Below, one piece after another: positions 1-7,600 of a stretch of DNA of 46,932 nucleotides (positions are counted from its first letter, which is position 1; each line of letters starts with the position of its first letter). The DNA comes from a virus, in IMG/VR virus record IMGVR_UViG_3300025543_000049, positions 1 to 46,932 of that record, one strand, 5' to 3'. A program made the translations under genes and the position numbers. Under the pieces are notes generated by a model. The model was not told where the DNA came from. It did no database searches and saw nothing but the letters and a program-made list of their open reading frames with translations.

Positions 1-1
1 G

Positions 2-250
2 TTTGTTGGCGGGGCAATCAACAGATTGGCAAGTTCAAAATTAGCCAATGGCCAATCAATGCCGGCAGGTGGTGAAAACACCAAGCCTCCACCTCCAACA
101 TTAGCATCAAACACTCTCCCAACATACGTGCCAACAAAAATGACTATCAGCATAACATTGTTGCCGGTTGTGAGTCGTCAAGCACAAAGCCAGCGATTCA
201 GTGTACGTCAGTATGCCAACGGTGACTTGCTCAAAGGAGGAATGTGGTAA
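2..250 (+). CDS. Baseplate / tail-tube junction protein, C-terminal fragment (partial)
   Basis: The frame is open from the first codon of the window and ends in TAA at 248-250, so only the last 82 residues are present. The tail PTKMTISITLLPVVSRQ followed by FSVRQYANGDLLKGGMW looks like the C-terminus of phage tail-tube cap or baseplate-junction proteins (T4 gp48/gp54 type). This is similarity from memory and not proven. The stop overlaps the next start as TAATG, which indicates translational coupling to the gp53-like gene. An internal TTG at 26 opens the same frame but is not a credible start, because coding potential continues upstream to the window edge. What is seen: frame and tail motif. 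What is inferred: function. Confidence 0.5.
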   Translation, partial: FVGGAINRLASSKLANGQSMPAGGENTKPPPPTLASNTLPTYVPTKMTISITLLPVVSRQAQSQRFSVRQYANGDLLKGGMW

Positions 251-549
251 TGGCAACTTACAATGCAACCAGCCCATATGCAACCACTGGCTACAGTCAA
301 TTCTTTTTGGACACAATGGTCAACAGACCAATACCCAAGCAAAGTGATGATTTGTTGTTTGTTATCAATCAAACTTATCAATATCGTCCAGACCTGTTGG
401 CTTTTGACTTGTACCAAAATAGCGGATTATGGTGGGTGTTTTATCAACGCAACCCAAACACATTGACCAAGCCGCCGTTGGATTTTGTAATGAATACCAA
501 TATCTATATTCCTAAATTGAGCACACTGAGATCAGTGTTGGGGTTCTAA
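250..549 (+). CDS. 53: Baseplate wedge protein gp53-like
   Basis: A 99-residue protein. The block YRPDLLAFDLYQNSGLWWVF, followed by a proline-rich stretch and a closing IYIPKLSTLRSVLGF, is the signature of the gp53 / LysM-like wedge family that helps lock baseplate wedges together. It is much shorter than T4 gp53, matching the compact versions in other myoviruses. I chose ATG 250 and not GTG 244, because the Shine-Dalgarno AAGGAGG at 234-240 is 9 bases before 250 and only 3 before 244. The previous stop overlaps at TAATG. Position at the head of the hub/spike/gp25/gp6 series agrees with the call. Confidence 0.75.
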   Translation: MATYNATSPYATTGYSQFFLDTMVNRPIPKQSDDLLFVINQTYQYRPDLLAFDLYQNSGLWWVFYQRNPNTLTKPPLDFVMNTNIYIPKLSTLRSVLGF

Positions 550-552
550 TCA

Positions 553-2070
553 ATGGCAACTGCACAAGAACTTCAAAGTGAGTTGGCATCAAAGACGGCA
601 GAGTCAGATAGATTATTCAATGAATCTACCGCCTTCTACGAAAAAGGAGAAGCTCTACGTAGTCAATTATCTGCATTAATACGTCAAAGCCGTGTGGGCC
701 TTAGCAATGAACAAATTGCAAACATAACCAGTCAGCAAGACGCACTGCGACTGGAAATAAGAACCGTGACTGATAAAGAGGAAGCATTGGCTAGACAAGC
801 CGCTCAACTGGCCAGAGAGGTAAAACAGTTAGAATTTGATTTAAAAAAAGCACAGCAAGATGCAGCTGCCAAAGAAGCAGAACTCGACAATACACCGGGC
901 AGTGCCGGCAGCGGCGCGCCAACACAGTCACCAGAGTTGCCGCCTGCCAGTGTCAACGAACGGCTCGATACCCAACAAGCGGCTGCGTTAGCAGGCGAAA
1001 CAGAAACTGGGACTAACCCTCCTGTAAAAAAACTAACAGAAACACAAAGTGTATCCCCCGATGACAGCAATGCTGACCCGGGTGTTATAACCAGTCCGTA
1101 CTATGCACCTGGCACTGGTGCTGACACAGCCGACCCATCACCGCCAACTGCAGGCGGCACTCCTGGAGTTGGTGCACAAGGCGAAGACGGACAAACAGCC
1201 ACCAACACAACAAGAATTCTCAATTCGTTTAACAAACAACCGTTTGCACCGCAACCAAACGTGCTGGATCAATACGCCAGTTATACATACAACATTGGAT
1301 GGTATTTGTTAAAGCCCAATGCATACGCAGAAATGCAAAAAAGTCACAAACCAGTGTTGAGCAACTATAGTTTGTTGATACAAAGCGGTGGTGCAGCATC
1401 TGATTTTGGCGACATAAAAAATAATATTGTGGGACGCAGTCCGTTTTTTAAAAACGATTACTACATTGACAATTTGAAAATTGAAAGCACAGTAACTGGC
1501 AAAGGCAGTAACCTAGCACACAATGCAAATTCGTTAGAATTCACTGTGACAGAACCTGCTAACATAACATTGATTGACAATTTGTGGAAAGCAGTAAAAG
1601 ATCAATATCAAAACACAGAAGTTCCGTATTCTACTGCATTTTACGCATTGGTTATTAGATTTTATGGTTATGACGAAGAAGGAAAAATAGCACAAGCAGC
1701 AAACAACAATGTTGTGGTTGAAAAAATTATACCTTTTAAAATTGCCGATATTAGCTTTTCGGTTGCTAATAAATTAGTTGAATACACTGTCAAAGGCACA
1801 GCAATTCCCTATCTGGTCGGCTTTGGTGCCAATTTGGGTGTGGTAAAATCAAACATTGAAATTTCTGGGGCGACAGTAAAAGATTTGCTGACCAGTGGTG
1901 TGGTATTAGCAGAAGTTTCACCGTCGGATGGCAGAAAAACTTCTACAGTGCCCGATGGCAGACATTCTAGATTAAATGCATCAACAGACCCTCGATCCAC
2001 AACTTACAATCCTGAACTAGCAGCCGATCAACTGTTGAACTCCGCTGATCCTTATATAGGAGGAGCATGA
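553..2070 (+). CDS. Putative baseplate hub protein 1 with coiled-coil N-terminus
   Basis: 505 residues in three parts. Residues 1-110 are rich in Ala, Glu, Gln and Lys with heptad-like spacing and should form a helical coiled coil. Residues about 110-215 are a low-complexity Pro/Thr/Gly/Ala linker. Residues about 230-455 form a compact domain beginning DQYASYTYNIGWYLLKP and containing NDYYIDNLKIEST and a beta-rich RFYGYDEEG segment. I do not recognise a named family. Its place directly before a second structural protein and the gp5-like spike suggests it forms part of the hub, the position held by gp27 in T4. It starts three bases after the gp53 stop and ends one base before the next gene. 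The hub role is inferred from context only. Confidence 0.5.
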   Translation: MATAQELQSELASKTAESDRLFNESTAFYEKGEALRSQLSALIRQSRVGLSNEQIANITSQQDALRLEIRTVTDKEEALARQAAQLAREVKQLEFDLKKAQQDAAAKEAELDNTPGSAGSGAPTQSPELPPASVNERLDTQQAAALAGETETGTNPPVKKLTETQSVSPDDSNADPGVITSPYYAPGTGADTADPSPPTAGGTPGVGAQGEDGQTATNTTRILNSFNKQPFAPQPNVLDQYASYTYNIGWYLLKPNAYAEMQKSHKPVLSNYSLLIQSGGAASDFGDIKNNIVGRSPFFKNDYYIDNLKIESTVTGKGSNLAHNANSLEFTVTEPANITLIDNLWKAVKDQYQNTEVPYSTAFYALVIRFYGYDEEGKIAQAANNNVVVEKIIPFKIADISFSVANKLVEYTVKGTAIPYLVGFGANLGVVKSNIEISGATVKDLLTSGVVLAEVSPSDGRKTSTVPDGRHSRLNASTDPRSTTYNPELAADQLLNSADPYIGGA

Positions 2071-2071
2071 T

Positions 2072-3766
2072 ATGGCAGATGTACGTAAATTAAACGAATC
2101 AGCTACTGCCGCATACAATGCGTCAAATGAATTTTCAGGAATGGACGAACAATACAGTTCGCCGGCTGCTGCACCAGCATCAAATCCACCCAAGGCAAAT
2201 GCTGCACCCAGTGTAAGTAAAAATGTTGCAGTCGGCCTTATTGCCGCACTAAACAAACAAGAAGCTGATATGGTAAAGGATGGCCCCTTTACAAAAGCTA
2301 ATGTGTACAACATAGAGTTTGCTCCTGCTATTCTCGGAGATGCTCGTGTTGTCAAAGGCGGCAAGCCTAACAAATCTAAGACACCAATGCAACGGTCCAA
2401 GAACCCTGCAGACAAGGTCAATCCTAAAAGTAATTCAGCTGATTACGATGTAAGAACATTTAGCATTACTGCGGGCACACCAATTGTAACAGTGCTGGAT
2501 GCTATATTAAAAAACAGCAGTTACATCACTGACCAAGCAAACGTAATAATTGATGAAGTAACACAAGAAACAAAGCCGCAAAAACCGCTAGGCGATTTAG
2601 CATGGTATAAAATTTCTGTTCAGACTACTCCCATTGAATTTGATCCCGGACGTAGAGATTTTGTGTACAACATCAAATATGTCATTAGTACATACGGCAT
2701 CAACGACATGAACAGTGAGTTTTATCCTGAGGCAAGATTACGCGGCCGACACAAAAGTTACAAATACTGGTTCACTGGTGAAAATACGCAAGTGACACGG
2801 TTTGAACAACAGTTTAATAAATTGTACGCAGTGACATTTACTAATCCTGACACACTATCAAGAACTCGTGCTGCAACAAATCATAGAGAAAGTCCTACTT
2901 ATGTGTATCAAGCAGCAGTGGGCAGCAGTAGCAGTCAAGGTGCCGAAGGCAAGTCTAATTCAATAGGTGCGTCGGCAGCTGATTACTTGTATAGTCCAAC
3001 AGATATTGCTAGGACTCGTATAGGATTAATTGGTGATCCTGCGTGGTTACAGCAAGGAGAGTCGTCAACCGGGATAGATTCTTTAAACTTTAATTTTAAT
3101 CCTTTTGAGCCAGACGGTGCAATAAACTTTGACGCACAAGAAATTATTTTTGACTTGCAATGGAATCCCGGAGTTGATTATGATGTAAATGGCACAGGGT
3201 TAGCAAATCCAAATGTTGGACAAGATCCACAAGCAATTTACACTTACAAAGCTGCAACCGTTACTAGCACCTTTAGTCGCGGAAAATTCGAACAAGAGTT
3301 AACTGGTGTGTTAGTGCAATTGCCGTTGCCCGAAGACAAAAAAGCAGTTAATGGAAGTACATACGACGACGGACCGTTAAGAGCAGTTAGAGCAGCTGAG
3401 GGGAATAGACTAGTAGCCGGGGATAGACCGGCAGCAGGGTCAACAGCACAACAAGTCAGAGATGCCGAAGTTTTAAAAATCAACGAAGATGCTACAGCAG
3501 CATACAACGCATCAAACGAATTTTCTGATATTGATCCTCTCGAAAACTCAGTACAACTACCATCCATCCGTCCGTTTACTCCGGGCGAACCCGATAGCAC
3601 CTCGGCCTTCAATGCAGACGATCCAGAAGCACAAGTGTTTGTACCGTCGTTTGCACCTCCGCCTAAATTACGCCCTTCTGCTGCCTCAGACGTTAATTCA
3701 GCAGTAAACGCAGATGATCCAGAAGCACAAATTTTCAATAACCAGCTAATGTCTAAAGACGATTAA
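2072..3766 (+). CDS. Putative baseplate hub protein 2 with duplicated peptide motifs
   Basis: 564 residues. A folded central domain (about 50-430) contains FTKANVYNIEFAPAILGDAR, TPIVTVLDAILKNSSYITD and AWYKISVQTTPIEFDPGRRD, a beta-rich arrangement that I associate with phage hub or ring proteins. The N-terminal tail and the C-terminal 100 residues are disordered-looking. They share the 12-residue peptide ATAAYNASNEFS (residues 11-22 and 474-485), and NADDPEAQ occurs at 514 and 546. The start has a strong AGGAGG about 10 bases upstream. The spike gene follows after 9 bases. Together with the previous gene it may make the hub below the gp5-like spike; this is inference from synteny. Confidence 0.5.
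   Translation: MADVRKLNESATAAYNASNEFSGMDEQYSSPAAAPASNPPKANAAPSVSKNVAVGLIAALNKQEADMVKDGPFTKANVYNIEFAPAILGDARVVKGGKPNKSKTPMQRSKNPADKVNPKSNSADYDVRTFSITAGTPIVTVLDAILKNSSYITDQANVIIDEVTQETKPQKPLGDLAWYKISVQTTPIEFDPGRRDFVYNIKYVISTYGINDMNSEFYPEARLRGRHKSYKYWFTGENTQVTRFEQQFNKLYAVTFTNPDTLSRTRAATNHRESPTYVYQAAVGSSSSQGAEGKSNSIGASAADYLYSPTDIARTRIGLIGDPAWLQQGESSTGIDSLNFNFNPFEPDGAINFDAQEIIFDLQWNPGVDYDVNGTGLANPNVGQDPQAIYTYKAATVTSTFSRGKFEQELTGVLVQLPLPEDKKAVNGSTYDDGPLRAVRAAEGNRLVAGDRPAAGSTAQQVRDAEVLKINEDATAAYNASNEFSDIDPLENSVQLPSIRPFTPGEPDSTSAFNADDPEAQVFVPSFAPPPKLRPSAASDVNSAVNADDPEAQIFNNQLMSKDD
2102..2137 (+). repeat. 12-codon repeat, copy 1
   Basis: Encodes ATAAYNASNEFS near the N-terminus of the second hub-like protein. 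The copy at 3491-3526 encodes the same 12 residues; the six base differences are all in third codon positions. This pattern suggests the peptide, and not just the DNA, is conserved. Confidence 0.85.
3491..3526 (+). repeat. 12-codon repeat, copy 2
   Basis: Second copy of ATAAYNASNEFS, in the flexible C-terminal tail of the same protein, 30 of 36 bases identical to 2102-2137 with only synonymous differences. It is preceded by INED where the first copy has LNES, so the similarity extends a few residues upstream. Confidence 0.85.
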
Positions 3767-3775
3767 GGATAAACA

Positions 3776-5290
3776 ATGGCAGATAATATTCAACGAAACA
3801 AAGGTGTAGCATCTAACTACAAGTTTGATCGCGGCGGCATGTCCGCAATATTTGGCCCATTTGTTGGCGTAGTAAAAAACAATGTTGACCCCACTAGACA
3901 AGGTCGTTTACAAGTGTTTATTGAACAGCTTGCTGGCACCAATCCAGAAGACGAAACCTTATGGCGCACTGTCAGCTATTGTTCGCCATTTTACGGAGCC
4001 ACTCCACCGCAACCAGGTAAAAAAGGTTCAACCGATACTGTTGGCGGATACCTAGACGGAAACCCACAAAGTTACGGCATGTGGTTTACTCCACCTGATC
4101 TTGGAGTTAGTGTATTGTGTTTCTTTGCAGGCGGCGATCCAAACTTGGGTTACTATATGGGGTGTATTCCTGATCAAGGAATGACACACATGATTCCAGC
4201 TATTGGAGCAAGTACAAAATTTGATTTACAAAATAGCGATCAAAAAAGTTATTACTTGGGCGCAACAGTACTGCCAGTTACTGAAATCAATCCAAACAAC
4301 GAACAGATTGACGACAACCCGCAGTTCTATAATCAACCAAAACCAGTACATAGTTTTTTAGCAGCCGAAATGTTCCAACAAGGCACATTGGCAGATCCAC
4401 AACGTGGTCCCATCAGTTCAACAAGTCAACGCGAAAGTCCTAGTGCAGTTTTTGGAATCAGCACCCCGGGTCGTGCGGTATACAACGGCGGTGTTACCGA
4501 AGCCGATATTCAAAAACGTATTGCAGACAATTCTCTTACATCAAGTGACGTAAACGTAATTGGACGTCGAGGCGGACATAGTCTTGTCATGGACGACGGC
4601 AATATTGAAGGCAAAGACAATCTTGTGCGTGTCCGTACCAGCGGCGGTCATCAAATCACAATGAGCGATGATGGTAATTTTTTGTACATCATCCATGCCA
4701 ATGGACAGGCATGGTTAGAGTTAGGACAAGAAGGCACACTGGATGTGTACGCCACAAACTCTGTGAATGTGCGTACTCAGGGCACAATCAATCTGCATGC
4801 AGATGAAGATATCAATATGTTTGCTGGAGGTAAAATCAATATGAAAAGTGCAGGCGGCACAACCATTGAAACTGAAAAGAAATTGACGCTGTTAAGTACC
4901 GAAGAAACTATTATGTATAGCAAAGCTCGCATTGCTGTTCGGGCCGATGGCAGTTTGGCTTTGGTAAGCAGAAAAGGATCGTGGAATGCCGGCTCTGACA
5001 TGACGTTACAAGCCGGAGGCATTGACCTCAATGGTGGATCAGCAGAAAATGTAGAACCACCAAAGAAATTAGAAAAACGAGTAATGCCCAACACAGAATT
5101 TAATCAGGCAACAGGTTGGCAAGTTGCACCTGTCGGATTAGAAAGTATTGTGACACGGGCACCCACACATGAGCCTTGGCCGTTCCATAACCAAGGTGTA
5201 AGTGTTGAAGTAAAAATGGAACCAGGACAACCGTCGACCCCGCCAAATACAGCATCATTGCCACCAGGATTTAAAGGAACAGTATCATAA
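3776..5290 (+). CDS. 5: Baseplate central spike, gp5-like (OB-fold plus beta-helix), no lysozyme domain
   Basis: 504 residues. Residues about 25-150 form the gp5/VgrG OB-fold: GPFVGVVKNNVDPTRQGRLQ, then PPDLGVSVLCFFAGGDPNLG. A linker follows, then from about 260 a repetitive beta-helix needle: GGHSLVMDDG, VRVRTSGGHQITMSDDG, and short DVYATNSVNVRTQGTINL-type strands to about 420. This is the membrane-piercing spike at the tip of the tail tube. T4 gp5 carries a lysozyme domain between OB-fold and needle; nothing with that pattern is visible here, so peptidoglycan cleavage must come from another protein or be absent. SD-like AAGGA precedes ATG 3776. Family assignment is strong; absence of the lysozyme is by inspection only. 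Confidence 0.85.
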   Translation: MADNIQRNKGVASNYKFDRGGMSAIFGPFVGVVKNNVDPTRQGRLQVFIEQLAGTNPEDETLWRTVSYCSPFYGATPPQPGKKGSTDTVGGYLDGNPQSYGMWFTPPDLGVSVLCFFAGGDPNLGYYMGCIPDQGMTHMIPAIGASTKFDLQNSDQKSYYLGATVLPVTEINPNNEQIDDNPQFYNQPKPVHSFLAAEMFQQGTLADPQRGPISSTSQRESPSAVFGISTPGRAVYNGGVTEADIQKRIADNSLTSSDVNVIGRRGGHSLVMDDGNIEGKDNLVRVRTSGGHQITMSDDGNFLYIIHANGQAWLELGQEGTLDVYATNSVNVRTQGTINLHADEDINMFAGGKINMKSAGGTTIETEKKLTLLSTEETIMYSKARIAVRADGSLALVSRKGSWNAGSDMTLQAGGIDLNGGSAENVEPPKKLEKRVMPNTEFNQATGWQVAPVGLESIVTRAPTHEPWPFHNQGVSVEVKMEPGQPSTPPNTASLPPGFKGTVS

Positions 5291-5291
5291 T

Positions 5292-5819
5292 ATGGCCAAG
5301 TTTACTTTTAATCTTCCCAATGGAAAGCTATTTACATTAGAAGCGCCAGCTGGAACTACCGCTGCCCAAGCTGAACGAGTTTATCTTGAGCAGTTGGCAG
5401 CAGGCGCATTTATTGGTTTAAGTGCCGGCGATGTGTTAGAATCGCCAACCACCACTGGTGTACAGTTTGCATTGTCAAGGCTTGACAGAGGGACAGCAGG
5501 TGTTCCGAATATTCCGTTATTGGCCATTTATAATGATGGTATAATTTCTTCGTTGCCAACGCTGGCCAACGTTCCGATCAACAACGGCATTACTGTTTCT
5601 GATTATGTTGACACATCTGTTGTAACTGAACCAATTGGTCCGCTATCTGCTACACAAGTACAAGCAGTGATGGCAGCGGTAGCCGCAAGTGTATGCCAAC
5701 CTGCTGACGTGATCACCAATGCACTCGGCGTTGGCAAATACGGGTTTAATGCAGAACAACTCGAAGCCGCAGGTTATTTAAAACCTGGCGTCGCGGCTAA
5801 ATTTTTACAAGGACCATAA
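5292..5819 (+). CDS. Putative baseplate protein with YGFNAEQLEAAGYLKPG motif
   Basis: 175 residues. The N-terminal 45 residues (FTFNLPNGKLFTLEAPAGTT) resemble small beta-grasp-like segments seen in phage structural proteins. The middle is Val/Thr/Pro-rich. The C-terminus carries GKYGFNAEQLEAAGYLKPG, a helix-turn motif I associate with phage baseplate or peptidoglycan-contacting proteins. It starts one base after the spike stop. Its own stop overlaps the next ATG as TAATG, so the two genes are probably translationally coupled. I cannot name a family. Its position between spike and gp25 suggests a virion role near the hub. Confidence 0.5.
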   Translation: MAKFTFNLPNGKLFTLEAPAGTTAAQAERVYLEQLAAGAFIGLSAGDVLESPTTTGVQFALSRLDRGTAGVPNIPLLAIYNDGIISSLPTLANVPINNGITVSDYVDTSVVTEPIGPLSATQVQAVMAAVAASVCQPADVITNALGVGKYGFNAEQLEAAGYLKPGVAAKFLQGP

Positions 5820-7153
5820 TGGCTTACGATAGAGAAGAAGATATTGCAAAAGTATTGGCCAGTAATCCAGGGATGACTCGTGCGGAAGCAGAAGCGCAAA
5901 TTGACCGTAATACGGCACTAGTTGGCTCAGGTCTAATGAATCCAAGTAATTTTACCAGCGTATTGGGCAGTCCCAGCGTATGGACTGGCAAAGACGGTGT
6001 AGCCGGGGTAACTGCGTTGCTGTCAAATCCAGCACTACAAGATAAAGTTCAATTTGGACTTATGAAAAACAGTTTTGATACGTTGGTTAAGACTGGACAA
6101 ATTGTAACACCTTCGACAGATACAACAGCACCCATTGGACAATTGTATGATGCAGCAGCCAATGCCGGTAAAAATTTAATATCAATGAGCGCCGGGCTTG
6201 CGGCAGCGCCCAAGGTACTAAGCAATTTCTCTAGCAGCGGGTTACAAAATTCATTGGCGTCGTTAAAAGACAAAGCAACCAGCGCTCTTGATAATATAGG
6301 ATTGGCTGCCGGCACCGGAGTTGGTAGTTTAGGCTCGACAATAAGCGGCAGTATTGATTCTGCTGTGAATTTATTAAATGATCCCAATGCACCACCATAC
6401 ACAGGCGACGATCCTATTATTAGAGCAAGACTAGGATTACCTGCTGTGGGACAAGTTGGCCTAGATGCCTTTGGTGGCCCCAGTTCAGCAATAGCGGCCA
6501 ATAGCGGTGCAGCAGACCTCGGCGGATTGTTGGCCAATGCTAGTAAATTTGGTGTGGACACAGCAGTTGAATGGGCAAAAGGAGCAGGAAATTCTGCACT
6601 TGATGCAGTCAATGGTATTGCCGACGGCATAACATCGTCTATAGATGGCATTACCAGCGGCTTGCAGTCTATACCTGGATCGTTGTCGGGCCTTAAAGGC
6701 AGCGCAGAGGCATTGGCAATAAGTTTAAAACCCCAAATGGATTCATTGGCCAAACAAGGACAATTTGCAGTTAATTTTAGTGATTTCAAATTGCCAGCCG
6801 CTGTAGCAGGTGTTGTACCGGCTGCAGGGTTTAAAGCAACTGTTGATAGATCAACATTGAATTCTGCATTTACCAAACTGGTGGGCAGTGCTAAAATAGC
6901 TGTACAAGGATTTAGTCCGCAGGCAATTGATAATTCTACATTAGAAAAAGCAGGCAATCAAGCCAAGAGCATACTCAGCGGGGCGTTTCCCGGCGGCCTT
7001 GATAGTTTACAAAGTCTAGGCGCAGGACTTGACAGAGGTGTTAATGCGTTAGGCGATCCTAACGCACCCCCGTACACCGGCGACGATCCTATTATTAGAG
7101 CAAGACTAGGATTGCCACCTGTGAATGAGTTAGACGACAGTGACTTTGCCTAA
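5819..7153 (+). CDS. Putative baseplate-associated protein with duplicated 21-residue motif
   Basis: 444 residues, rich in Ala, Gly, Ser and Leu. The N-terminus begins with a UBA-like acidic helix (REEDIAKVLASNPGMTRAEA). Residues about 45-105 contain GSPSVWTGKDGVAGVTALLS and a Leu-rich helical repeat. The rest is low complexity and probably helical. A 21-residue motif beginning DPNAPPYTGDDPIIRARLG occurs at residues 188-208 and again at 413-433, the second close to the C-terminus. I know no function. The TAATG overlap with the preceding gene, and the closely spaced gp25 gene downstream, place it in the baseplate operon. It may act with the 175-residue product as a spike- or wall-associated component; this is inference. 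Confidence 0.5.
   Translation: MAYDREEDIAKVLASNPGMTRAEAEAQIDRNTALVGSGLMNPSNFTSVLGSPSVWTGKDGVAGVTALLSNPALQDKVQFGLMKNSFDTLVKTGQIVTPSTDTTAPIGQLYDAAANAGKNLISMSAGLAAAPKVLSNFSSSGLQNSLASLKDKATSALDNIGLAAGTGVGSLGSTISGSIDSAVNLLNDPNAPPYTGDDPIIRARLGLPAVGQVGLDAFGGPSSAIAANSGAADLGGLLANASKFGVDTAVEWAKGAGNSALDAVNGIADGITSSIDGITSGLQSIPGSLSGLKGSAEALAISLKPQMDSLAKQGQFAVNFSDFKLPAAVAGVVPAAGFKATVDRSTLNSAFTKLVGSAKIAVQGFSPQAIDNSTLEKAGNQAKSILSGAFPGGLDSLQSLGAGLDRGVNALGDPNAPPYTGDDPIIRARLGLPPVNELDDSDFA
6380..6442 (+). repeat. 21-codon repeat, copy 1
   Basis: Encodes a 21-residue segment starting DPNAPPYTGD and ending RARLGLP. The copy at 7055-7117 differs at seven bases, all synonymous. A run of 35 bases in the middle is identical. 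Confidence 0.9.
7055..7117 (+). repeat. 21-codon repeat, copy 2
   Basis: Second copy of the 21-codon element of 6380-6442, 12 codons before the stop of the same gene. Identical protein, seven synonymous base changes. The end-of-protein position suggests a docking peptide. Confidence 0.9.
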
Positions 7154-7172
7154 AATACAAGTAAATACAACT

Positions 7173-7547
7173 ATGACAACATTCAGAGGTTTCAACACAA
7201 TAGGACAAACAAAGAAATTTACTTTGGTAGATTTTGAGTTGGTCAAGCGTGATCTATTAAATGCACTCAATATAACACAAGGGCAACTTGTTGGCCGTCC
7301 TGGGTACGGAACCATGATATGGAGTTACATATTTGAAAATCAAACACAAGACACAGAACGTGCCATACTAGCAGAAATACAACGAGTAGCCAGCTTGGAT
7401 CCAAGAATTTATTTGCAATCTGCCAACATGTACCCGCAACTGAATGGTATATTGATCGAAATTGAACTGATGTTGGTCCCAGGGCAAACAACTGAATTTT
7501 TATCTTTGTACTTCGACCAACAAACCGCCAGCGCAAGCTACGCATAA
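7173..7547 (+). CDS. 25: Baseplate wedge protein gp25 (GPW/gp25 family)
   Basis: About 124 residues, the usual size of gp25, a wedge subunit related to the sheath-initiating protein of contractile injection machines. The family pattern is clear: FTLVDFELVKRDLLNALNI, then GQLVGRPGYGTMIWSYIFEN, then IYLQSANMYPQLNGILIEIE. I chose ATG 7173 (MTTFRGFNTIG). A GTG at 7140 in the same frame would add 11 residues and overlap the upstream gene by 14 bases. Neither start has a good Shine-Dalgarno, so the longer form remains possible. It sits between the 444-residue gene and gp6, as expected for the wedge set. Confidence 0.85.
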   Translation: MTTFRGFNTIGQTKKFTLVDFELVKRDLLNALNITQGQLVGRPGYGTMIWSYIFENQTQDTERAILAEIQRVASLDPRIYLQSANMYPQLNGILIEIELMLVPGQTTEFLSLYFDQQTASASYA

Positions 7548-7570
7548 ACATAAACTGGGCGGTTTATTTT
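7522..7570 (+). terminator. Possible intrinsic terminator after gp25
   Basis: AAACCGCCAG at 7522-7531 can pair with CTGGGCGGTTT at 7555-7565, with one bulged G. ATTTT follows at 7566-7570. The arms straddle the gp25 stop and enclose a 23-base loop, longer than typical, so strength is uncertain. It lies immediately before a late-promoter octamer, which fits a transcription-unit boundary. Confidence 0.35.
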
Positions 7571-7573
7571 CGC

Positions 7574-7581
7574 CATAAATA
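7574..7581 (+). promoter_or_regulatory. T4-type late promoter octamer upstream of gp6
   Basis: CATAAATA matches the T4 late-promoter consensus TATAAATA at seven of eight positions. It lies in the only intergenic gap of the baseplate wedge block, 19 bases before the gp6 ATG. The same octamer occurs before the fibre gene at 26252. The function is inferred from T4 and cyanophage late transcription. Confidence 0.55.
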
Positions 7582-7600
7582 ATCTACAAGATGGATTATT

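Noticed and set aside
3244-3738. A 164-codon open frame on the minus strand
   Set aside because: It is a mirror of the low-complexity tail of the second hub-like protein and overlaps it completely.
5780-5825. Possible -1 frameshift joining the 175- and 444-residue proteins
   Set aside because: The second gene is in the -1 frame and a T-rich stretch precedes the stop, but the codons do not form a proper slippery heptamer. A TAATG stop-start overlap explains coupled translation more simply.
6049-6957. A 302-codon open frame on the minus strand
   Set aside because: It lies fully inside the 444-residue plus-strand gene, whose Ala/Ser/Gly-rich codons leave the opposite strand open by chance. There is no promoter, ribosome site or recognisable domain, and all other genes are on the plus strand.
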